The notes under the pieces were generated by a model, which saw only the letters and a program-made list of their open reading frames with translations, had not been told where the DNA came from and did not search any database. 64,000 nt of DNA from Mycolicibacterium stellerae (GTDB taxonomy: Bacteria > Actinomycetota > Actinomycetes > Mycobacteriales > Mycobacteriaceae), in NCBI RefSeq assembly GCF_003719305.1, contig NZ_RARC01000024.1:1-64000 (forward strand), read 5' to 3'. Positions 58,427 through 64,000 of the stretch are shown here, piece after piece; within the stretch, counting starts at the first letter, position 1, and each line of letters begins with the position of its first letter. The position numbers and the translations under genes were made by a program.

Positions 58427-59248
58427 CTACCCGAATATCGGCAGCCGGCGACGGCGGCCAAGCGTGTCGAGCACGGACTGCATCACCCAGCGAACGTAGC
58501 GGTCGACGTCGTGTACGTCGGGGTCCTTGCCAAACCTGGCGGCGATGTCGATCGGCGGCAACACCTGCGTGACGATCTTGCTCGGCAGCGGCATGTTCAG
58601 CGGAATGGTGAAGATGCTCAGCCCGAACGGGAATCCGAACGTGATCGGCAGAATGTCGCTGCGCCCGACCTTGCGGCTCAGCTTCGCCAGCCCGAGCCGA
58701 CGCGACAGCCATTCGCCGCGGGCCAGAAAGAGCTGTGTCTCCTGGGCGCCGACCGACACCGCGGGAACGATCGGCACACCCGCTTCGATCGCGGTGCTGA
58801 CGTAGCCCGTCCTGCCGCCGAACGCGATCTTGTTGCGTCGCAGGGTCGACCTGTAGACCTCGTGGTCGCCACCGGGGAACACCATCACCGCCGCTCCGGC
58901 CGCCAATCCGGCAGCGGCGTTCTCGCGCGTCGCCCGGATGACCCCCGTGCGCCTCAGCAGGGCTGCCGCCGGCGTGTCGAACAGCAGGTCGTGGGCGAGC
59001 GTGTACAGCGGACGGTCATAGCCGTACTCGTCGTAGTAGGCGACGGCGAACACGGACATGTCCGGGGTGAGCAGGCCTCCCGAATGGTTGCCGACCACCA
59101 GGCACGGGCCAGCGGGGATGTTGTCGATGCCGCGTACCTCGGAGCGGAAGTATGTCTTGACGATCGGGCGGGTCAGCCCGACGATCGTCTCGGTCAGGCC
59201 CGGGTCGTATCGGCCGACGTCGGATTTCTCGATAGCAGCGTCACTCAT
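58427..59248 (-). CDS. Lysophospholipid/diacylglycerol acyltransferase-like protein
   Basis: A 273-residue PlsC-type acyltransferase. The acceptor-side motif is VVGNHSGGLLTPD (His55; the Asp is further away than in HX4D) and the FPEGTR-like motif reads VMVFPGGDHEVYRST, as in the TMEM68/DGAT2-like branch. Other blocks are RATRENAAAGLAAG and PIVPAVSVGAQE. A hydrophobic IFTIPLNMPL may touch the membrane. It probably acylates a glycerolipid; the exact substrate is unknown. ATG at 59248; convergent with the aldolase, 4 bp apart. Confidence 0.83.
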   Translation of the reverse strand: MSDAAIEKSDVGRYDPGLTETIVGLTRPIVKTYFRSEVRGIDNIPAGPCLVVGNHSGGLLTPDMSVFAVAYYDEYGYDRPLYTLAHDLLFDTPAAALLRRTGVIRATRENAAAGLAAGAAVMVFPGGDHEVYRSTLRRNKIAFGGRTGYVSTAIEAGVPIVPAVSVGAQETQLFLARGEWLSRRLGLAKLSRKVGRSDILPITFGFPFGLSIFTIPLNMPLPSKIVTQVLPPIDIAARFGKDPDVHDVDRYVRWVMQSVLDTLGRRRRLPIFG

Positions 59249-59380
59249 GCCCGTCCCCACTCTTCTGCGGAGATCGTGCATCCTCGCGTCGGAGCCACAC
59301 CAGGGCCCGAGAGCCCGACTGGCGGTGACCTTGGACCCCTAGCCAGCCGGACGGCGGTCGACCTGATCGCGCCGAGCGGA

Positions 59381-59827
59381 TTACGTCGTGGTGTGAACGA
59401 TCAGCACGTCGGTCTTCGACCGCCGCGCGACGTTAGCCGGCACCGAGCCGAGCAACCGGCCTGCGATGGTGCTCAGGCCGACGTTGCCGACAACAAGAAG
59501 GTCCGCGTTAACCTCCTCGGCAAGGTCGACGAGGGCGTCGACGGGGGCGCCGACGACGGCCTTCTCCTCGACTTCGGTAGCCCCAGCGGCCTTCGCGCGG
59601 TCCCTGGCTTCGCGCAGGATCGCATAGATCGGCGCGTTGCCCGACATCTTGTAGCCCTCGTCCTTGAGGACGTCGGCTGCCCGCTGGTCTTCGCTCTGGG
59701 GAAAGTACGCGGTCGCGACGATGACCTTCGCGCCCGAACCCGCAGCGATCTGACCGGCCTTGTCCACCGCACGCAACGACGAATCCGATCCGTCCGTGCC
59801 GACCAAAACGGTCTGATAGCCGCTCAT
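59381..59827 (-). CDS. Universal stress protein (Rv1636-like)
   Basis: A 148-residue single-domain USP. The first strand is TVLVGTDGSDSSLRAV and the nucleotide loop is GNVGLSTIAGRLLGS (G-x2-G-x9-G-S). The M. tuberculosis homologue Rv1636 is known to bind cAMP. It could therefore relate to cyclases such as the one at 30579-31445, which is speculative. ATG at 59827 with GGAGG 7 nt upstream. The 163-bp divergent region up to the UdgX gene has a 12-bp palindrome (59873-59884) of unknown meaning. Confidence 0.94.
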   Translation of the reverse strand: MSGYQTVLVGTDGSDSSLRAVDKAGQIAAGSGAKVIVATAYFPQSEDQRAADVLKDEGYKMSGNAPIYAILREARDRAKAAGATEVEEKAVVGAPVDALVDLAEEVNADLLVVGNVGLSTIAGRLLGSVPANVARRSKTDVLIVHTTT

Positions 59828-59990
59828 TCATACCCTCCGAGTGTCGTTTGCACCGCCAACGAACGACCCTAACCCGATGTCGGGCGAAACTGGGAGTTAT
59901 TCACCACCGTGAGCAGCATTTTCCTGGGTCTTTGCGGCCTTTGCGCTATCAAGGTCACGACGCCGCCGCATAAGTGACAGCGGCAACAGG

Positions 59991-60629
59991 ATGGGTATCC
60001 ATCGACTCGTGACAGGTCTGACCGGGCTGGCCAAGCAGGCCGAGGGCTGTCAGCGCTGCGATTTGTACCGCAACGCAAAACAGACTGTGTTCGGGGACGG
60101 TGCGCACGCGGCCTCGCTGGTCCTGGTGGGCGAGCAACCCGGCGACCAGGAGGACACGGCCGGAAAGCCGTTCGTCGGCCCCGCGGGGCGGTTGCTCGAC
60201 AAGGCGCTCACCGCCGCACACATCGATCGCGCGAACGTCTACCTGACCAACGCGGTCAAACACTTCAAGTTCGAGCAGCGCGGCAAGCGCCGAATCCACA
60301 AGGCGCCGAGCAGGACCGAGGTGATCGCGTGTCAGCCGTGGTTGCTTGCCGAGCTCAATGAAATCGGACCCGACGTCGTTGTGCTGCTTGGCGCCACGGC
60401 CGCCAAATCACTGCTGGGCAACGCCTTTCGGTTGACGCAGCACCGCGGTGAGGTGCTCCGACTGCCCGCAGGAGCCGCACCCGTCGATCTGAATGTCGAC
60501 CCGCGGCTGGTGGCGACCGCGCACCCGTCTTCGGTGCTGCGCGGACCGCCCGCGGACCGTGAGACGGCGTTCGACGCGCTCGTCTCCGATCTGAAGTTCG
60601 CCGCCGGTCTGCTGCCTCACGCAGGCTAG
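59991..60629 (+). CDS. udgX: UdgX-type uracil-DNA glycosylase
   Basis: A 212-residue member of the UDG superfamily related to family 4. It has GEQPGDQED (47-54), HPSS in ATAHPSSVLR and the Fe-S type Cys20, Cys23 (GCQRC) and Cys114 (IACQPWL). The tell-tale motif KRRIH (residues 99-103) follows VKHFKFEQRG; in M. smegmatis UdgX the His of this motif forms a covalent bond with uracil-containing DNA. The protein should therefore bind uracil-DNA very tightly rather than turn over. ATG at 59991; a GTG at 60009 is possible. tRNA-Cys follows, convergent. Confidence 0.92.
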   Translation: MGIHRLVTGLTGLAKQAEGCQRCDLYRNAKQTVFGDGAHAASLVLVGEQPGDQEDTAGKPFVGPAGRLLDKALTAAHIDRANVYLTNAVKHFKFEQRGKRRIHKAPSRTEVIACQPWLLAELNEIGPDVVVLLGATAAKSLLGNAFRLTQHRGEVLRLPAGAAPVDLNVDPRLVATAHPSSVLRGPPADRETAFDALVSDLKFAAGLLPHAG

Positions 60630-60638
60630 AACATGTCG

Positions 60639-60709
60639 AGCGAGTGACGGGATTCGAACCCGTGTAGACGGCTTTGCAGGCCGCTGCCTAGCCGCTCAGC
60701 CACACCCGC
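60639..60709 (-). tRNA. tRNA-Cys (GCA)
   Basis: 71-nt cloverleaf on the minus strand. The acceptor stem GCGGGTG pairs with CACTCGC (one G-U), the anticodon loop CTGCAAA gives GCA at 60675-60677, and the T-arm is GGGTTCGAATCCC. The discriminator is U and CCA is not encoded. It is convergent with udgX. It is probably transcribed on its own; the region upstream (60710-60822) also holds the start of the divergent mgtC-like gene. Confidence 0.96.
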
Positions 60710-60822
60710 ACGAGCACCACCTTGCCAGGCCGCATCGGCACAGAACAGCATTCGGCTCGCGGTGAGGTTTTCGCCCGGCGCGCCGGAAGCCGCGTCGAGG
60801 ACGCCGGCGTTAGCTTGTTCCC

Positions 60823-61560
60823 ATGGATCTGTGGCTGGCGGCCGATCCGCCGTTCTTCGGCGGACCGGGGCAGGGTATCCGGCAGATCACCGAGTTGTTC
60901 GTCGCATTCGGACTGACGGCGCTCATCGGGCTGGAACGCGAACTCCAGGGCAAGAGCGCAGGCATCCGCACCCAGACCATCGTCGGCACCGCGGCCGCCC
61001 TGATTCTCTTGGTCAGCAAGTACGGGTTCAGCGATGTCCTCGCCGCGGGCACCGTTGAGGTCGACCCGTCGCGTGTGGCGGCCCAAATCGTCTCGGGGAT
61101 CGGCTTTCTCGGCGCGGGCATCATCATCTTCCGCCGCGGGTCGGTGCACGGTTTGACCACTGCCGCCTCGATATGGGAGTCCGCGGCGATCGGCATGGCC
61201 GCTGGCTCCGGCCTGCTCCTGCTGGCGTTCACGGTGACCGCCATGCACTTTCTCGTGGTGGTCGGCTTCATGCCACTGGCCCGGCGGCTGAGCTCCCGGC
61301 TCAGCGGTGCGATCCGCCTGCACGTCACCTACTCCGAGGGGCAGGGGGTGATGAGCCGACTGCTGCAGGCCTGTGATCGACGGCAGTGGCAGCTCACCGA
61401 ACTAACCGCCGATCCGGAGGGTGAACCGCTCGGCAATGCCCCTGGTCAGTCGGGCGTCATGCTGACGCTGGCGGGTAACGGCATCCTGAACGCGCCCACC
61501 GTGCTGGCAGGTATCGACGGCGTGACCGCGATCCGTCAGCTCGACGAGGACCCCGACTAG
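60823..61560 (+). CDS. MgtC/SapB family membrane protein
   Basis: A 245-residue protein with about five membrane segments in the first 150 residues (for example FVAFGLTALIGLERELQGKS; RVAAQIVSGIGFLGAGIIIF; AAIGMAAGSGLLLL) and a C-terminal cytosolic domain (about 165-245) of the ACT-like type. MgtC proteins act in magnesium limitation and modulate the F1Fo ATPase or potassium uptake in other bacteria. No leader resembling a magnesium sensor was seen. ATG at 60823. Its TAG stop and the TAG stop of the convergent MFS gene share the palindrome CTAG. Confidence 0.9.
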   Translation: MDLWLAADPPFFGGPGQGIRQITELFVAFGLTALIGLERELQGKSAGIRTQTIVGTAAALILLVSKYGFSDVLAAGTVEVDPSRVAAQIVSGIGFLGAGIIIFRRGSVHGLTTAASIWESAAIGMAAGSGLLLLAFTVTAMHFLVVVGFMPLARRLSSRLSGAIRLHVTYSEGQGVMSRLLQACDRRQWQLTELTADPEGEPLGNAPGQSGVMLTLAGNGILNAPTVLAGIDGVTAIRQLDEDPD

Positions 61561-62951
61561 CGTTCGCGCGACGCGCGGTAGGAGGCCGCCAACCCGACGG
61601 CGGCCAGCACGGCGAACACGATGAACAACCACCGCGCCGCCGCAGCGTCCCCGCCATGGGTGAGGTTGACGACAACACCGGCCAGTCCCGCGCCGAACGC
61701 GCCGCAGATCAGCTGCACGGTGTTGATCGCGGCCGCGGCGGTGCCTGCCTCCACCGGATCCTCAACTGCCCCCATGATCCAGGCCGAAAGATGCGGCCAC
61801 GCCATGCCGACACCGGCGCCGGCGATGAACAACCCGACAGCCCACACCGTCATCAACGGCCACCTCAACCCCTCGCCGAGGACGAGCGCGCCGAGCGCCA
61901 ACCCGACCGCCATCACCACGGGAGCCGCGGCAACCAGGCGGACGATCGTGCCCGTCCGGCTTGCCGATGCGCTCACGATCTCCGACACCGTCCAGCCAAC
62001 CGCCAACACCGCCCCGAAGAATCCGGCCGCGGCAGGAACCATGCCGGCCAAATGCTGAGCGAACAGTGGCACATACATGTCGACCATCGTCGCCGCCATC
62101 AGCAGCCCGATCGTGACGTACATCCACTTCAACGGCCCCGGCCCGAACGCCGCGCGCGGCAGCACCGTCGCCCCGGCACGACGGTCGACGACCAGGAACA
62201 CTGCCACCACCACCGCCGCAAGGGCGAGGAGGCCAAATGTGGCGGCAGCACCTCGCTGCACTCCGGCAACACTGATCGCCAGGGCGGCGGCGCCGAGCAG
62301 AAGCAGCGACCACACCGGTACCCGCGGGAGCGTCGAAGGCTCGTCACTGTGTTGGCGGGCGGGCAATGCACCCGGCACCAGCGCCGCCATGCCTGCTGTC
62401 AAGATCACCAAAGTCCCGAAAGCCCAACGCCAGATACCGAATTGGGCGAAAACACCGCCCATTGCGGGACCGATGATCACGCTCACGCCCCACATCGCCG
62501 ACACCAACGCCGACGCCCTCGTCCACAACCAGTTCGGCAGCGCGGAGTTGATCACCGCATAGCCGAGGCCCGCGAGCATGCCACCGGCCGCGCCCTGCAC
62601 GGTGCGGGCGACCAGCAGCAGCTCCATATTCGGGGCGAGTGCACAACCCAGCGTTCCCACGCCGAAGATCGCCAGTGTCAGTAGGTACGACGCCCTCGGC
62701 CCGAACTTGACGAGAAGGGGGTTGACCGCGGCCGCGGCGACGACGGAGCCGACGAGGTACACCGCGATCACCCATGCGTAGAACCTCTGGCCGCCGATGT
62801 CGGCGACCGTGCTGGGTAGCAGGCTGATGGTGAGGAACTCGTTGGTGGCATACAACCCGACCCCGCCTGCGAGCAGGGTCGCGGTGCCGAGCCGCTCACG
62901 ACCCAACAGCTCGCGCCAGCTGCCCGGCTTGATCGTCGGGGTCTCAGTCAT
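61557..62951 (-). CDS. MFS transporter, DHA2-like drug exporter (Rv1634-like)
   Basis: A 464-residue major facilitator with about 12-14 membrane segments. Family blocks seen are VPSTVADIGG-type LPSTVADIGGQRFYAWVIAV, the motif LLVKFGPRASYLLTLAIFGV and ARTVQGAAGGMLAGL (motif C-like). M. tuberculosis Rv1634 at the same place next to uvrB is annotated as a drug exporter. The ATG at 62951 is chosen over a longer frame because it falls inside a 17-bp palindrome that looks like an operator. No regulator gene is adjacent. Confidence 0.92.
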   Translation of the reverse strand: MTETPTIKPGSWRELLGRERLGTATLLAGGVGLYATNEFLTISLLPSTVADIGGQRFYAWVIAVYLVGSVVAAAAVNPLLVKFGPRASYLLTLAIFGVGTLGCALAPNMELLLVARTVQGAAGGMLAGLGYAVINSALPNWLWTRASALVSAMWGVSVIIGPAMGGVFAQFGIWRWAFGTLVILTAGMAALVPGALPARQHSDEPSTLPRVPVWSLLLLGAAALAISVAGVQRGAAATFGLLALAAVVVAVFLVVDRRAGATVLPRAAFGPGPLKWMYVTIGLLMAATMVDMYVPLFAQHLAGMVPAAAGFFGAVLAVGWTVSEIVSASASRTGTIVRLVAAAPVVMAVGLALGALVLGEGLRWPLMTVWAVGLFIAGAGVGMAWPHLSAWIMGAVEDPVEAGTAAAAINTVQLICGAFGAGLAGVVVNLTHGGDAAAARWLFIVFAVLAAVGLAASYRASRER

Positions 62952-62983
62952 ACGGTCACCGTATGACCTCAACCACAGTTGAG
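62949..62983. promoter_or_regulatory. Two palindromes over the MFS exporter start
   Basis: CATACGG-TCA-CCGTATG (62949-62965) is a perfect palindrome that includes the MFS start codon, and CTCAAC-CACA-GTTGAG (62968-62983) is a second perfect one just upstream. Both lie in the 39-bp gap between the uvrB stop and the MFS gene. They resemble tandem operators of a TetR/MarR-type efflux repressor encoded elsewhere. Confidence 0.5.
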
Positions 62984-62990
62984 ATCAAGC

Positions 62991-64000
62991 TTATTTCAGG
63001 CCGGCGGCATCCATGCCGCGGAGTTCCTTCTTCAAATCCGCGATTTCGTCCCGTATTCGGGCAGCCAGTTCGAACTGGAGGTCACGCGCTGCGGCCATCA
63101 TCTGCGCCGTCAGATCCTTGATGAGATCGGCAAGCTCGGCCCTCGGCATGCTCGAGGTGTCGCGGCCCTCGATGATCCCGGCGCTGACCGCGCGACCCGG
63201 CTCACCCTGTGCGCGACGGCCCCGCGAAGCATTTCGTCCCGAGCCGCCCACCTCGACGTCCGTGTCGTCGGCCTCGCGGTACACCTGGTCGAGGATGTCG
63301 GCGATCTTCTTTCGGAGGGGCTGCGGGTCGATACCGCGCGCCTCGTTGTAGGCGATCTGCTTGGCCCGCCTCCGGTCGGTCTCGTCGATGGCCTGCTTCA
63401 TCGAATCGGTCATGGTGTCGGCGTACATGTGCACCTCGCCCGACACGTTTCGCGCCGCGCGGCCGATCGTCTGAATCAGGCTTCGCGGCGAGCGGAGGAA
63501 GCCCTCCTTGTCCGCGTCCAGGATCGCCACCAGCGACACCTCGGGTAGGTCGAGCCCCTCGCGCAGCAGGTTGATTCCGACCAGAACGTCGTACTCACCC
63601 AGCCGCAGCTGTCGCAGCAGCTCGACGCGGCGCAAGGTGTCGACCTCGGAGTGCAGATAGCGGGTCCGGATCCCCGTCTCCAGCAGGTAGTCGGTCAGGT
63701 CCTCGGCCATCTTCTTGGTCAGGGTGGTCACCAAGACGCGCTCGTCGACCTCGGTGCGTTTGCGGATCTCCCCGATCAGGTCGTCGATCTGCCCCTTCGT
63801 CGGCTTGACCACCACCTGCGGGTCGACAAGGCCGGTGGGCCGGATGACCTGCTCGACGAATTCTCCGCCGGTCTGGCTCAGCTCGTAAGGACCGGGCGTG
63901 GCCGACAGATACACCGTCTGGCCGATCCGGTCGGCGAACTCCTCCCACGTCAGCGGCCGGTTATCGATCGCTGACGGCAGGCGGAAGCCGAAATCGACCA
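62991..64000 (-). CDS. uvrB: Excinuclease ABC subunit B (3' part, cut by window edge)
   Basis: The last about 336 codons of the UvrB helicase of nucleotide excision repair. Visible are TVYLSATPGPYEL (motif III), the helicase C-terminal half with YLHSEVDTLRRVELLRQLRL, GINLLREGLDLPEVSLVAIL and QTIGRAARN (motif VI), and a C-terminal UVR domain (LADLIKDLTAQMMAAARDLQ) that contacts UvrC. Stop TAA at 62991. The N-terminal part, including Walker A, lies beyond the window. Next to the MFS gene, as in M. tuberculosis. Confidence 0.98.
   Translation of the reverse strand, partial: VDFGFRLPSAIDNRPLTWEEFADRIGQTVYLSATPGPYELSQTGGEFVEQVIRPTGLVDPQVVVKPTKGQIDDLIGEIRKRTEVDERVLVTTLTKKMAEDLTDYLLETGIRTRYLHSEVDTLRRVELLRQLRLGEYDVLVGINLLREGLDLPEVSLVAILDADKEGFLRSPRSLIQTIGRAARNVSGEVHMYADTMTDSMKQAIDETDRRRAKQIAYNEARGIDPQPLRKKIADILDQVYREADDTDVEVGGSGRNASRGRRAQGEPGRAVSAGIIEGRDTSSMPRAELADLIKDLTAQMMAAARDLQFELAARIRDEIADLKKELRGMDAAGLK

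Noticed and set aside
58370..59872. 500-codon plus-strand frame over the acyltransferase and USP genes
   Set aside because: Antisense to two well-supported genes; no start signal or motifs.
59873..59884. Palindrome CCCGATGTCGGG upstream of the universal stress gene
   Set aside because: Only 12 bp and GC-rich, so chance is likely; not matched to a known CRP or DosR site.

Overview
The window looks like a chromosomal segment of a fast-growing mycobacterium (Mycolicibacterium type). The evidence is the high-GC codon use, the many GTG/TTG starts and 4-bp ATGA/GTGA overlaps, hallmark genes (lysX, an LpqH-like lipoprotein, cyp124, a DUF2236 oxygenase, argCJBDFRGH), and gene order that follows the M. 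tuberculosis stretch from tyrS (Rv1689) down to uvrB (Rv1633). At the left edge the minus strand carries the promoter and boxA leader of an rRNA operon directly downstream of tyrS. That is the known site of the second operon, rrnB, in rapid growers. Rv numbers are recalled from family knowledge; no search was run.

Layout. 1-388: rrn promoter and leader (16S itself lies outside). 389-4500: tyrS, mpg, then an ABC exporter with its TetR regulator. 4549-8306: a minus-strand group with a Trm112-like protein, a small secreted protein and a very large lipase/acyl-CoA-synthetase-like protein. 8389-13975: an intact ABC-F protein, a polytopic membrane protein, a three-gene cluster of membrane-anchored proteins and an alpha/beta hydrolase. 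13970-22275: the complete arginine operon argC-J-B-D-F-R-G-H with an ARG box before argC. 22408-26185: a four-gene catabolic cassette (FAD oxidase, aldolase-like, atypical SDR, FAH hydrolase) wedged between argC and pheT. 26195-31445: pheS-pheT, preceded by a rhomboid-like protein and a class III cyclase. 31543-34654: oxygenase, acyl-CoA dehydrogenase and SDR. 34668-37104: a small winged-helix protein, then tsnR, rplT, rpmI and infC (AUC start, structured leader).

37313-42778: DUF1844, lysX, a membrane esterase and a small acidic protein. 42772-48719: an accessory-looking block with a TPR protein and a CHAT (caspase-like) protease in translational overlap, plus three proteins I do not recognise; this is the best candidate for an undescribed system. 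48793-51304: LpqH-like lipoprotein, winged-helix protein, SDR. 51361-55891: uvrA, a metallo-beta-lactamase-fold hydrolase, an SDR. 56103-59827: cyp124, class I aldolase, acyltransferase, universal stress protein. 59991-64000: a UdgX-type uracil-DNA glycosylase, tRNA-Cys, MgtC-like protein, MFS exporter and the 3' part of uvrB.

Functional themes are translation (tyrS, pheST, infC-rpmI-rplT, tsnR, lysX, tRNA-Cys), arginine synthesis, DNA repair (mpg, uvrA, uvrB, UdgX), and lipid or envelope metabolism. The genes are tightly packed: several convergent pairs overlap or share stop codons. No insertion sequence, prophage or CRISPR array was seen.
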